This document shows positions 7,806 to 15,669 of a stretch of 64,000 nt of DNA, piece after piece. The position numbers were made by a program, and so were the translations under genes. The notes under the pieces were generated by a model. It was not told the DNA's origin and searched no databases. It saw nothing but the letters and a program-made list of their open reading frames with translations. Location of the stretch: positions 434,001 to 498,000 of the forward strand of contig NZ_SIXF01000001.1 of assembly GCF_004310665.1 (NCBI RefSeq). Reading direction: 5' to 3'. Source of the DNA: Pedobacter kyonggii (GTDB lineage Bacteria > Bacteroidota > Bacteroidia > Sphingobacteriales > Sphingobacteriaceae). Position 1 is the stretch's first letter. Each line of letters starts with the position of its first letter.

Positions 7806-8678
7806 ATGAAATTATTATTCATCATCAATCCAGGCTCGGGCAGTCACGACATTAACCTAAAGGAAGTAATTTCTACCCATTTCGATGCAAAAAAAACGGA
7901 AATCGATCTTTTCGAATTACCAGAAGACTGCTCTTTAGAGAAGATAAAAGAAAGGATTAAAAGGGCGAAGGCAGATCGTGTGGTGGCCGTTGGTGGCGAT
8001 GGCACCTTAAAACTGGTTGCCGAATGCCTGTTGCATACCGAAACCCCTATCGGGATTATCCCTGCGGGTTCGGCCAATGGGATGGCGAAAGAATTAGGCA
8101 TCCCGACTGATATTGAACTGGCATTAGCTATTCTGGATGAAGGCCATTTGCAAAAAATCCATGTAGTTAAACTTAACGATGAGATTTGCATCCATTTATC
8201 CGATTTAGGTTTTAATGCCTATCTGGTAAAGAAATTTGATAGTCTTCCTCAACGCGGGATGTGGGGCTATGCAAAAGCCACCTGGCATGCCTTATGGAAC
8301 CACAGCGGAATGAAAGTGCAGCTGAAACTTAAAAACGAAACCATTACCTCTAAAGCAGCGATGGTGGCCATTGCCAACGCAACCATGTACGGCTCTGGAT
8401 TAAAGATAAATCCAGACGGAAAATTAGACGACGATCTGTTCGAAGTGGTTTTGGTAAAAGATTACTCTTATCTCGAGATCTTAAAAATATGGATCACCAA
8501 ATTGCCTTTCAACCCTAAAAAAATAGAGGTGTTCCAAACTGCTGAAGTCAAAATTTCTTCGAAACATAAAGCACACTTCCAGATTGATGGAGAATACATT
8601 GGCAGGGTGAATACCGTTGAAGCAAAAATCCTGCCTGCTGCCATAACAGTGGTTTTACCAAGTGTATCAGAAAGATGA
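7806..8678 (+). CDS. Diacylglycerol kinase family lipid kinase
   Basis: A 290-residue protein of the YegS/DgkB type, which phosphorylates diacylglycerol or a related lipid at the inner membrane face. It has the N-terminal FIINPGSGS motif, the nucleotide-binding VVAVGGDGTLKLVAECLL near residues 60-75 and IGIIPAGSANGMAKELGIP near 90-105. The C-terminal beta-sandwich has SGLKINPDGKLDDDLFEVVLV. Length is normal. It is divergent from the App1-like gene, so the pair may interconvert diacylglycerol and phosphatidate (inference). Its 3' end overlaps the convergent gene by 12 bp. Confidence 0.88.
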   Translation: MKLLFIINPGSGSHDINLKEVISTHFDAKKTEIDLFELPEDCSLEKIKERIKRAKADRVVAVGGDGTLKLVAECLLHTETPIGIIPAGSANGMAKELGIPTDIELALAILDEGHLQKIHVVKLNDEICIHLSDLGFNAYLVKKFDSLPQRGMWGYAKATWHALWNHSGMKVQLKLKNETITSKAAMVAIANATMYGSGLKINPDGKLDDDLFEVVLVKDYSYLEILKIWITKLPFNPKKIEVFQTAEVKISSKHKAHFQIDGEYIGRVNTVEAKILPAAITVVLPSVSER

Positions 8679-9056
8679 GCGGTGAATTTTAATGGTAAAA
8701 TATAATCTGAAAAATTCGGCGATAAAACAGATGCGGAATAAAATATCAAACCACCGTTCGCCGAGGTTTAACACTTCTGGTAAATAAGTAATAAAGCCGA
8801 TGGAAAATATCCATACCACCAAACGAAATGGAAACTGAATGTAGTAGGTAATAAAACCGAATTTTTTAAACAAGATTAAACCTGCTGCCGATACAAAAAG
8901 CGAAACAAATAAAGGTAGCAATAAAACAACCTTGGCCTGCGAAAGGATCTGATCGGGGATTTCGTTCAGGTGTGTTAAAATCTGCCAAAACTGTTTAGCC
9001 AATAATGCAATGCTGATGATGTCCAATAAGGCAAAAAATTTAATGGTGTTCTTCAT
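8667..9056 (-). CDS. Small integral membrane protein, unknown
   Basis: A 129-residue hydrophobic protein with about four predicted helices (residues about 8-25, 42-62, 70-95 and 105-122) and a basic C-terminus (KIHRSSF). I do not recognise a family. Its ATG follows immediately after the stop codon of the upstream TonB-domain gene (TAA at 9059-9057, ATG at 9056), so the two are surely cotranscribed and probably translationally coupled. Its end overlaps the convergent lipid kinase gene by 12 bp. Confidence 0.65.
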   Translation of the reverse strand: MKNTIKFFALLDIISIALLAKQFWQILTHLNEIPDQILSQAKVVLLLPLFVSLFVSAAGLILFKKFGFITYYIQFPFRLVVWIFSIGFITYLPEVLNLGERWFDILFRICFIAEFFRLYFTIKIHRSSF

Positions 9057-9710
9057 TTACTTACAATACTTTGCTAGATAATCATCAGCCATTTTACTTC
9101 CCATATATTTAACAAATAAAAAATCCTCACAGGCACCTTGTTTATCACCCTGTTTTATTTTTTTTAGGGCCATTTTTATCCGGTCATCCAAATATTCATC
9201 ATCAATGCCCAACTGGTTTTTAATGGCAATAATCTGAACCTCTTGTCCAGGTTTTGCCTGGTCGATGTTTTTATAAAAATTAATGACAGAGTTGGTTAAA
9301 CCTTCTTCAGCCAAATAAGTACGGATAGCTTCCTGAATGGCTTCACTTGATTTTCCTTCGCAATTATAGCCCGAAAGTTTAAAATTAACTGGCGCAACAA
9401 TTGAAACCGTTGTATCGTAACCCACCGGAACCTGCCATTTGCCACTGCTTAAACGCACCAAGCGCAAGGCTTCTTCATCCAGGTCAGACAATATGCCTTT
9501 ACTAATTTTCGAAAAATAAACCTTCCCTTGTGCATCAAGCTTAAAGCTCACATTTACCGTTCCCTGAATACAATTATCTTTAGAGAACTGCGGATAAATG
9601 GTATTCTCTCTCAGAAAATTTACAAAACCGCTTTTACCCGATTTAAACTGAACCTGGGCCATGGCCAATGAACAGCAGAAAAGTAAAGAAAGGGTGAACA
9701 GGTTTTTCAT
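9057..9710 (-). CDS. Secreted TonB C-terminal-like domain protein
   Basis: A 217-residue protein with a signal peptide of about 18 residues (SLAMA then Q). Residues about 30-110 match the TonB C-terminal fold as found in many Bacteroidota exported proteins: FLRENTIYPQFSKDNCIQG, VNVSFKLDAQGKV and LDEEALRLVRLSSGKWQVP. It has no N-terminal membrane anchor or proline linker, so it is unlikely to be a classical energy transducer. The C-terminal half is alpha-helical with a KKIKQGDKQGACEDF segment resembling part of a TPR motif. It is in an operon with the small membrane protein. Confidence 0.7.
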   Translation of the reverse strand: MKNLFTLSLLFCCSLAMAQVQFKSGKSGFVNFLRENTIYPQFSKDNCIQGTVNVSFKLDAQGKVYFSKISKGILSDLDEEALRLVRLSSGKWQVPVGYDTTVSIVAPVNFKLSGYNCEGKSSEAIQEAIRTYLAEEGLTNSVINFYKNIDQAKPGQEVQIIAIKNQLGIDDEYLDDRIKMALKKIKQGDKQGACEDFLFVKYMGSKMADDYLAKYCK

Positions 9711-9725
9711 TATACTAATTTACGC

Positions 9726-10095
9726 TTTTAACCACAGAGAACGTAAAGTTTTTTGTAAGGTAGCTTGATATTTTACCACAGAGGGCACGGAGTTTTTCAC
9801 AGAGAAAATGAGAGATTTAATTGACATTTAAATAGTAAGATCATGATTCCTGCGCAGGCGGGAATCTTAAAGCTTATTGCATTACGATTAGCACTTCGTG
9901 GCTCCCAATCAAGTCACCAATGACGGATTTAAAAAAATCGACCATCATTTCCTTTGTTTAAGCAAATGATAATCCGCCTATGTTTGTCATCATAACTTCC
10001 GTGTTTTTTCTAAGACTGACCTCTGGAAATGACAATCGCAAACAAACCTCTCTAAGGTCTCTGTGGCCTTCCCTCTGTGTTCTCGGTGGTTAAAA
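9726..10095. repeat. MITE-like element bounded by ACCACAGAG-type inverted repeats
   Basis: The 386-bp gap has no gene. Its ends are inverted: 9726-9742 reads TTTTAACCACAGAGAAC and 10079-10095 reads GTTCTCGGTGGTTAAAA (16 of 17 complementary). Further ACCACAGAG and CTCTGTGG copies are nested inside each end. At 9845-9866 there is a hairpin with arms GATTCCTGC and GCGGGAATC. Both motifs belong to dispersed non-coding repeats that I recognise as common in Bacteroidota intergenic DNA. No open frame of credible composition is present. Confidence 0.6.
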
Positions 10096-10096
10096 A

Positions 10097-10783
10097 CTAA
10101 GAAAACGTAGCCTTCAAAATCAAATTAGGATCGGGGCAGTTTGCCAGATATTTTTCCCGCTCACTAAACCTGCAAACCCCGGGGTAATCGCCTTTTAATC
10201 CCTCCATATTTTCGATCAATTGAAAATGAAGGTGTGGTGGCCAGTAACCGTTCTCTTCCTTTGCTCCTAATGCTGCTATTTTAGCCCCAGCAGGAATAAA
10301 TTCACCTTCCTTGAGGCCATTTAACGAAGCCAAACTTAAATGCCCATATAACGCATTAAATTTAAGTCCACCTATTTCATAAGCGAGGATAATGGTTGCG
10401 CCATAATCGCCAAAATTATTGTTGTTGGCAAAACTTTGAACAGTGGCATCATAAAAATTATAGACCGGTGTTCCAGCTGGGCCCCAGATATCTACACCTA
10501 AATGTAACCTTCGGGCTTCTTCACCTGTATTAAAATGTTCACTTCTCGAGTAAATAGCACGGTGTTCGCCATAGCCACCAATCCCATACCGAGCATTATT
10601 ATCAGTTAGTTTTTCATTTACCCAGGCAGAAAATAAATCGGTATTATCCAGAATTTCATCCGTTAGTTCAGTATTTGCTACTGTAAAATCTAAAGATAAA
10701 AGCTGATCCCGTTCTACATCAAAATCAACCACCTTATGGATCAATGAAACATTCGCTTGAATAAGCTGCTCAAAAGTTTGCAT
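10097..10783 (-). CDS. M23 family metallopeptidase, no signal peptide
   Basis: A 228-residue protein with a LytM/M23 zinc peptidase core: HLGVDIWGPAGTPVY carries the first metal ligands (H-x-x-x-D), YGHLS follows, and PHLHFQL has the H-x-H motif. M23 enzymes usually cleave peptidoglycan crosslinks. No signal peptide or lipobox is visible and the protein starts with an acidic helical stretch, so either it is cytoplasmic or it acts on another substrate. It is the last gene of the rbfA-trhA operon, 7 bp after trhA. Confidence 0.83.
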   Translation of the reverse strand: MQTFEQLIQANVSLIHKVVDFDVERDQLLSLDFTVANTELTDEILDNTDLFSAWVNEKLTDNNARYGIGGYGEHRAIYSRSEHFNTGEEARRLHLGVDIWGPAGTPVYNFYDATVQSFANNNNFGDYGATIILAYEIGGLKFNALYGHLSLASLNGLKEGEFIPAGAKIAALGAKEENGYWPPHLHFQLIENMEGLKGDYPGVCRFSEREKYLANCPDPNLILKATFS

Positions 10784-10790
10784 TTATAAT

Positions 10791-11420
10791 CTACTTAAAA
10801 ATATAAACGAAGTTATAAATATAGTGTGATAAGGCCCCTCCGATTACAAACAGGTGCCAAAGTTCGTGACTGTGCATCCACCCGAACAGCTGTTTATCCT
10901 TTGCGTAATAATAAGTTCCGGCAATGTAAAAAACACCGCCAAACAGCAACCAGAAAATAGCGCCAATAGGTAACGTACCTAGCATTTTCTGTAGCAAAGG
11001 CACAATTAAGCAGCCCATTAAAATATAAATAGACAATGAAATAGCCATGCTTTTTAATCGGTTAAAGATTTTAAGCAGGCAACCGACAATAGCAATAATC
11101 CATACAATGGCGAACAAAATCCAACGTAACCAGTCATCAAAAACCAGCAAAGCAGTTGGTGTGTAAGAACCTGCTATCATCAAGTAAATGCAGCAATGAT
11201 CGAATTTTTGCCAAAAACGTACACCATAATCGGTAGCCGGATAACCATGATACACGGCACTTACGCCAAAAAGGATAAAAGTGCCAATGCTATAAATCCA
11301 GGCAGCAGTATATTCAATAGGTGTATTGCATTTTTGGAGCAACAAACAGCCAGCCGGAATTGCAATTAACGCCGGTATAAAATGAGTGAAAAAATTAACG
11401 GGTTCCCTTAGCTTCCTCAC
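10791..11420 (-). CDS. trhA: Hemolysin III / TrhA (PAQR) family membrane protein
   Basis: A 209-residue protein with seven predicted helices. It carries the PAQR metal-site motifs: an early EPVNFFTHF, S-x-x-x-H in VSAVYHGYP, and the C-terminal H-x-x-x-H in HSHELWHLFVIGGALSHY. Bacterial members are called hemolysin III or TrhA and have been linked to membrane-lipid homeostasis; true hemolysis is doubtful. The start codon is GTG at 11420, preferred because it preserves the family N-terminus KLREPVN. It lies 5 bp after rbfA in the same operon. Confidence 0.88.
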   Translation of the reverse strand: MRKLREPVNFFTHFIPALIAIPAGCLLLQKCNTPIEYTAAWIYSIGTFILFGVSAVYHGYPATDYGVRFWQKFDHCCIYLMIAGSYTPTALLVFDDWLRWILFAIVWIIAIVGCLLKIFNRLKSMAISLSIYILMGCLIVPLLQKMLGTLPIGAIFWLLFGGVFYIAGTYYYAKDKQLFGWMHSHELWHLFVIGGALSHYIYNFVYIFK

Positions 11421-11425
11421 AAAGA

Positions 11426-11803
11426 TTATTCGCCGTCTTCGTCCTTCTGTCTGGGTTCTTTTGCAATTTTATCAAAAAGATGATCCATCCGCTCTACATA
11501 CTCGTTCGTATCATCTACAAAGAAAGTAAGCTCTGGCACCACCCTAACCTGATGGCGGATTCTGCTTCCCAGTTTATACCTGATTTCGCCCGAATGTGCG
11601 TTAACAGTATTGATAGAAAGCGTGGTGTTATTGGTATTAAAAAAGCTCAGGTAAACTTTAGCCACTGCCAAATCTGGTGAAACCCGAACACGGGTAATGG
11701 TTACCAATGTATTAGGCAAAAATGCAGCACCTTCCCGCTGAAAAACCTGCGCTAACTCCTCTTGTAATACTCCTGCAAATTTCTGCTGACGTTTACTTTC
11801 CAT
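11426..11803 (-). CDS. rbfA: Ribosome-binding factor A
   Basis: A late 30S assembly factor needed for 16S rRNA 5'-end maturation and cold adaptation. The ATG at 11803 gives MESKRQQKFAGVLQEELA, the standard family opening; the upstream frame to 11827 adds only low-complexity residues. The single KH-like domain shows VTITRVRVSPDLAVAKVYLSFF and, near the end, a RIRHQVRVVPELTFFVDD segment typical of RbfA. First gene of an operon with trhA and an M23 peptidase. Confidence 0.93.
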   Translation of the reverse strand: MESKRQQKFAGVLQEELAQVFQREGAAFLPNTLVTITRVRVSPDLAVAKVYLSFFNTNNTTLSINTVNAHSGEIRYKLGSRIRHQVRVVPELTFFVDDTNEYVERMDHLFDKIAKEPRQKDEDGE

Positions 11804-12025
11804 AATATTATAATTATCAATTACCAATAATCAATCATCAGACCATGCAGGGCCTAAAATTAAATTGATAAGGTTTTAAAATCATCAATCCAATAGTCAA
11901 TTATCAGACCATAACTAATCTGCTAATGTTAAATGGGAAAGACAATAAAATTTAAAAACGAATTATTAAACTGCTGGCCAGTTACTAGCCTTTAGTTTTT
12001 TTGTAAAAATACTTATATTTAATTA
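11804..12025. other. Gap with degenerate short repeats
   Basis: No gene is seen. The sequence has several imperfect copies of an ATCAATNATCAGACCAT-type string (11830-11845 and 11897-11912), related to the CCAAT-rich strings on the other side of the four-helix-bundle gene. The TAATGTT and TATATTTAATTAATG stretch near 12015 may hold its promoter, but no clear motif is present. Confidence 0.4.
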
Positions 12026-12382
12026 ATGAACAACGGAACAAATTTTAATCTTGAAGAAAGAACTTTTCTATTTGCTCAATCTATTAGGTCATATTGTAAA
12101 AAGGTTACACATAGCATTATCAATATTCAAGATATTAAGCACGTTGTTCGATCTTCTGGCTCCGTTTCTGCAAATTATATCGAAGCCAATGAATCGTTAA
12201 GCAAAGCTGATTTTATTTATCGGATAAAAGTCTGCCGAAAAGAAGCTAAAGAAACTAAACTTTGGCTTAATCTGATCGACATTGATGATAAAAAAGAACT
12301 GGAACCAACAAAGATAAGTCTCGTAAGTGAAGCCAATCAACTCATGTTAATCTTTAATGCAATAATTAAAAAATCGCAATAG
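12026..12382 (+). CDS. Four-helix bundle protein (23S rRNA IVS-type)
   Basis: A 118-residue, entirely helical protein. It has the family core: LEERTFLFAQSIR at the start, then SGSVSANYIEANES, then FIYRIKVCRKEAKETKLWL and a final SEANQLMLIFNAIIKK. These proteins form homopentamers and were first noticed in intervening sequences of 23S rRNA genes; many, like this one, lie elsewhere. The function is unknown; a nucleic-acid link has been suggested. It stands alone between rbfA and hflX, flanked on both sides by degenerate short repeats. Confidence 0.87.
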   Translation: MNNGTNFNLEERTFLFAQSIRSYCKKVTHSIINIQDIKHVVRSSGSVSANYIEANESLSKADFIYRIKVCRKEAKETKLWLNLIDIDDKKELEPTKISLVSEANQLMLIFNAIIKKSQ

Positions 12383-12546
12383 TCACAAACCAATGGCCAA
12401 ATCACAATAACCAATTTCAACTATCAAATTACAATCGAAAAAGACAATTTTGGTTATTTATAACCGATCTTTCTAAGCTCATCGCTACGGTTTGATCATT
12501 GAAAATTGGTGATTGATTATTAATCTACCAGTTTTTTTTCTAACGA
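12383..12546. repeat. Degenerate CCAAT-type short repeats
   Basis: From 12389 the sequence repeats variations of ACCAATGGCCAAATCACAAT and ACCAATTTC about every 8-15 bases. No coding potential is seen. Similar strings occur upstream of the four-helix-bundle gene. Confidence 0.4.
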
Positions 12547-13737
12547 TTAATACAAGAGGTTACTATCATACGGATATCTTTCCACGTGCGCAGCTTTAAC
12601 CTTATCGTACAATAATGTTTTAAACTCTTCTAAGTTTTCTTTTTCTGTGGCCGATATAAACAAAACCGGCACCTTATCGTGGCTCATCCAGCTTTTCTTA
12701 AAGTCTTCTAAAGTCAGCTTGCCATCATCTTCTTCATCGTCAAGCTCAGGCGAAACATAAGCATCAATTTTGTTAAAAACTAAGATCATGTCCTTATCAA
12801 TCGCGCCAATATCTTTCAACGTTTCGTTAACCGTATTAATCTGATCTTCGAAATTAGGGTGCGAAACATCTACCACATGGATCAACAAATCAGCTTCGCG
12901 AACTTCATCCAAAGTAGATTTAAAACATTCTACCAAATGGTGAGGCAACTTGCGGATAAACCCAACGGTATCAGAAAGCAAGAAAGGCAAATTTTCAATC
13001 ACCACCTTACGCACAGTCGTATCTAAAGTTGCAAACAATTTATTTTCAGCAAATACTTCCGATTTCGACAGCATATTCATGATGGTAGATTTACCAACGT
13101 TGGTATAGCCAACCAAAGCTACCCGAATTAACTGACCGCGGTTTTTGCGCTGTGTTTCGTTCTGACGATCTATGTTTCTTAAACGCTCTTTTAACAAAGA
13201 GATTTTATTTAAAATAATCCGTCTATCACTTTCAATCTGCGTTTCACCCGGACCACGCATCCCGATACCACCTTTCTGGCGCTCTAAGTGAGTCCACATA
13301 CCGGTTAGCCGTGGCAAAACATATTGCAATTGTGCTAGTTCTACCTGTGTTTTTGCCTGTGCAGTTTGGGCCCTGTTGGCAAAAATATCCAGGATCAGAT
13401 TGCTTCTATCTAACACCTTAACTCCAAGTTCACGATCGATGTTACGCAGCTGCGAGGGTGATAATTCATCATCGAAAACCACCACATCAATTTCTTCTGA
13501 TTTTACATAAGCTTTTATCTCTTCGAGTTTTCCCGTACCCACAAATGTAGCACGCTCTGGTTTAAGCATCTTCTGTGTAAAAACCTTCTCTACCTTCCCA
13601 CCAGCTGTATCGACCAAAAAGGCCAGCTCATCTAAATATTCTTTTGTTTGGGCTTCTTTTTCACCAGGTGTAACCACTCCGACTAAAATTGCCCGTTCCT
13701 GCACCACGGCAGTATCATATGTCTTTTGTTTTCCCAT
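12547..13737 (-). CDS. hflX: GTPase HflX
   Basis: A ribosome-associated GTPase that splits stalled or stress-arrested 70S ribosomes. The ATG at 13737 gives MGKQKTYDTAVVQERAILVG; the open frame upstream to 13842 has no family similarity. The N-terminal HflX domain includes FVGTGKLEEI and DELSPSQLRN, then a coiled linker with RLTGMWTHLERQKGGIGMRGPGE (split across 13250-13320). The G domain has G1 GYTNVGKST, G3 DTVGFIRKLPHHLVE and G4 NKID. 396 residues, normal for Bacteroidota. Single-gene unit. Confidence 0.94.
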   Translation of the reverse strand: MGKQKTYDTAVVQERAILVGVVTPGEKEAQTKEYLDELAFLVDTAGGKVEKVFTQKMLKPERATFVGTGKLEEIKAYVKSEEIDVVVFDDELSPSQLRNIDRELGVKVLDRSNLILDIFANRAQTAQAKTQVELAQLQYVLPRLTGMWTHLERQKGGIGMRGPGETQIESDRRIILNKISLLKERLRNIDRQNETQRKNRGQLIRVALVGYTNVGKSTIMNMLSKSEVFAENKLFATLDTTVRKVVIENLPFLLSDTVGFIRKLPHHLVECFKSTLDEVREADLLIHVVDVSHPNFEDQINTVNETLKDIGAIDKDMILVFNKIDAYVSPELDDEEDDGKLTLEDFKKSWMSHDKVPVLFISATEKENLEEFKTLLYDKVKAAHVERYPYDSNLLY

Positions 13738-13911
13738 GTAATTGAGGCAAATATACGAAATTTGCGAACGTGTAAATCCATTAACAAACCATACGGATGC
13801 AATAAAAGTTTTTAGTTTCCTTTGGAGAAAAGGGATTGTCATCGCTTCTATGGCAATACGACCAAATCATAACACTTAGATGCACTCAGGTGACTGAGAT
13901 GGTCAAAAATT

Positions 13912-14025
13912 ATTTTTTAGGAAAACAGGGGGCTGTGCACTTCGGTTACGAAAGTCCTGCTACCGCTTCAAATCCTCGCTCGTTGCCTCGCTGCGGGTTT
14001 TCCACTTTATCAGGTTTATTTAATA
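13912..14025. repeat. Dispersed intergenic repeat, copy B
   Basis: This aligns with the repeat at 6546-6643, sharing GAAAA-CAGGG, CGAAAGTCC, CCGCTT and TCAGGTTTATT in the same order and spacing, with small insertions. It lies upstream of hflX. Divergence between the copies suggests an old dispersed element rather than a recent insertion. No open frame is shared between the copies. Confidence 0.6.
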
Positions 14026-14061
14026 GCAGACTGAAGTCCTTAGTTTAAAGGCAAAGTGCAA

Positions 14062-14100
14062 TATACACCTTATAGGTCTTTAAGACCTATAAGGTGTATA
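14062..14100. repeat. 39-bp perfect palindrome beside trpC
   Basis: The arms at 14062-14080 and 14082-14100 are exact reverse complements (19 bp each) around one central base. The left arm starts TATACACCTTATAGG. It ends 4 bp before the trpC stop codon. It could fold as a hairpin at the end of the trp message, but there is no T run. The ACCTTATAGGT core is a palindrome I recognise as widespread in Bacteroidota genomes. Confidence 0.8.
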
Positions 14101-14104
14101 CAGA

Positions 14105-14926
14105 CTATATCTGCCCTACAAATTCTTTTATCGCAACACCTGGATTATCGGTTTTCATAAAATTCTCGCCAATTAAAAATCCGTTAAAACCTGCGGTTTT
14201 TAATTCGCTGATTGTTTGTGGATTACTGATCGCACTTTCCGAAATCTTTAAAAATTCGTTCGGGATTTTATTTACCAAATCGAACGATGTCTGAATATCT
14301 ACCGTAAAATCGCCCAGGTTTCTGTTGTTTACACCAATAGCATCCAGATTCGGGCAGATGCTCCGTTCCAACTCTTCCAGGTTGTGCACTTCTAACAACA
14401 CATTTAAACCTAAATCTTTTGCAAACTTTCCGAAATCGTTAATCTGCTGAGGTGTTAATATTGACGCAATCAACAGAATAATATCAGCACCCCAGGCCTT
14501 CGCTTCCAGGATCTGATACTCATCGATCATAAAATCCTTTCTTAAGATCGGAATATTGTTTGCCGCCCGTGCTGCCAGAATATCGTCGGTTTTACCGCCA
14601 AAGAAATCTACATCCGTTAATACCGAAAGCGCAGATGCACCCGCGGCATTATAAGCCTGGGTTACCTCTGCAACATCGGCAATACCATTGATTAACCCTT
14701 TTGATGGTGAGCGGCGCTTAAACTCAGCAATAATACCGGTACGGTCTTCAGCCAATAGAAACTCTTTAAAAGAATAAGGCATTCGGTTAAAATGCACCGA
14801 ATTTTCTAAATCCTGTACAGAAACCAGAGCTTTTGCCGCAGCAATTTCTTCTTTTTTACGTAATACTATTTTATCTAATATAGACCCCCCACCCCCTAAA
14901 GGGGGCTTTTCAGCGCTATCGTTCAT
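14105..14926 (-). CDS. trpC: Indole-3-glycerol phosphate synthase
   Basis: Catalyses ring closure of CdRP to indole-3-glycerol phosphate in tryptophan synthesis. The TIM-barrel motifs are intact: IIAEFKRRSPSKG, ALSVLTDVDFFGG, ILRKDFMIDEYQI, GVNNRNL and FLIGENFM. The first 15 residues are odd: KPPLGGGGS is read straight from a CCCCCTTTAGGGGG repeat, after which ILDKIVLRKKEEIAAAK begins normal family sequence. No better ATG follows before the conserved part, so I keep this start. It is the third gene of a trpE-trpG-trpC operon; trpD, which usually precedes it, is absent. Confidence 0.93.
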   Translation of the reverse strand: MNDSAEKPPLGGGGSILDKIVLRKKEEIAAAKALVSVQDLENSVHFNRMPYSFKEFLLAEDRTGIIAEFKRRSPSKGLINGIADVAEVTQAYNAAGASALSVLTDVDFFGGKTDDILAARAANNIPILRKDFMIDEYQILEAKAWGADIILLIASILTPQQINDFGKFAKDLGLNVLLEVHNLEELERSICPNLDAIGVNNRNLGDFTVDIQTSFDLVNKIPNEFLKISESAISNPQTISELKTAGFNGFLIGENFMKTDNPGVAIKEFVGQI

Positions 14927-15036
14927 GCCATTTTTATAATTAAGTTAAATCTTTAGTTATTTTACTGAGTTTTAAATGCCCTTTGGCTTTTGCTATTTTC
15001 AACTAGCCTTTAATTCCCCTTTTAGGGGGCTAGGGG
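14886..15036. repeat. Pair of CCCCCTTTAGGGGG repeats flanking the trpG-trpC gap
   Basis: One copy at 14887-14907 reads CCCACCCCCTAAAGGGGGC on the plus strand and codes for KPPLGGGG of TrpC. A second at 15016-15036 reads CCCCTTTTAGGGGGCTAGGGG, and its CTA is the trpG stop codon. The 103-bp gap between the genes is otherwise featureless. These GGGGG/CCCCC strings are a familiar dispersed intergenic repeat in Bacteroidota. Confidence 0.6.
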
Positions 15037-15617
15037 GTCGTCAACCAATTCTTCATCATCTGTTTCCCATACTCCGTTAGTACACTTTCTGGGTGAAACT
15101 GTACCCCGCGAACATCTAATGTTTCATGCCTTAACGCCATGATCTCATTCTTATGATCTCTTGCTGTAATTTTTAAACACGAAGGGAAGTTCTCCTTACT
15201 TACTACCCAACTGTGGTAACGGCCAACATTTATCGTTTGTGGACATTCCCAGAACAAAGGCTCATCACCATCTACAACAGTTACCGGTGTAGCAATTCCG
15301 TGCATTGGTCTGCCCAAGTTCAATAAAGTGCCACCAAAAACTTCGGCTATGGCTTGCTGGCCTAAACATACCCCAAAAATACTCTTGGTTGGCGCATACG
15401 TTCTAATTACATCCAATAACAATCCAGCTTCTTCAGGAATACCTGGGCCTGGAGAAAGTAAAATTTTATCGTACTTATCTACATCGGCCAGATCGAATTT
15501 ATCGTTTCTCCAAACTTCGGCTTCGTACCCCACCTCGTTAATTAAATGCACCAGGTTGTAGGTGAAACTATCGTAGTTATCGATTACCAATACCGTTTTC
15601 TTATTTATATTTTCCAT
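15030..15617 (-). CDS. trpG: Anthranilate synthase component II (glutamine amidotransferase)
   Basis: Supplies ammonia from glutamine to TrpE. It is a class I amidotransferase with VIDNYDSFTYNLVHLI at the start, the oxyanion region LLSPGPGIP, the nucleophile in GVCLGQQAIAEVFGG and the His-Glu pair in GVQFHPESVLTEYG. 195 residues, typical for a stand-alone trpG. The final TTP and stop codon are read from a GGGGG/CCCCC repeat, so the native C-terminus may have been slightly altered. It lies 52 bp after trpE in the same operon. Confidence 0.94.
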   Translation of the reverse strand: MENINKKTVLVIDNYDSFTYNLVHLINEVGYEAEVWRNDKFDLADVDKYDKILLSPGPGIPEEAGLLLDVIRTYAPTKSIFGVCLGQQAIAEVFGGTLLNLGRPMHGIATPVTVVDGDEPLFWECPQTINVGRYHSWVVSKENFPSCLKITARDHKNEIMALRHETLDVRGVQFHPESVLTEYGKQMMKNWLTTP

Positions 15618-15669
15618 TGTATTTCTTACTAGTGGATTTTACTCCTAACTAAAAACCCTCGACTCCAAA

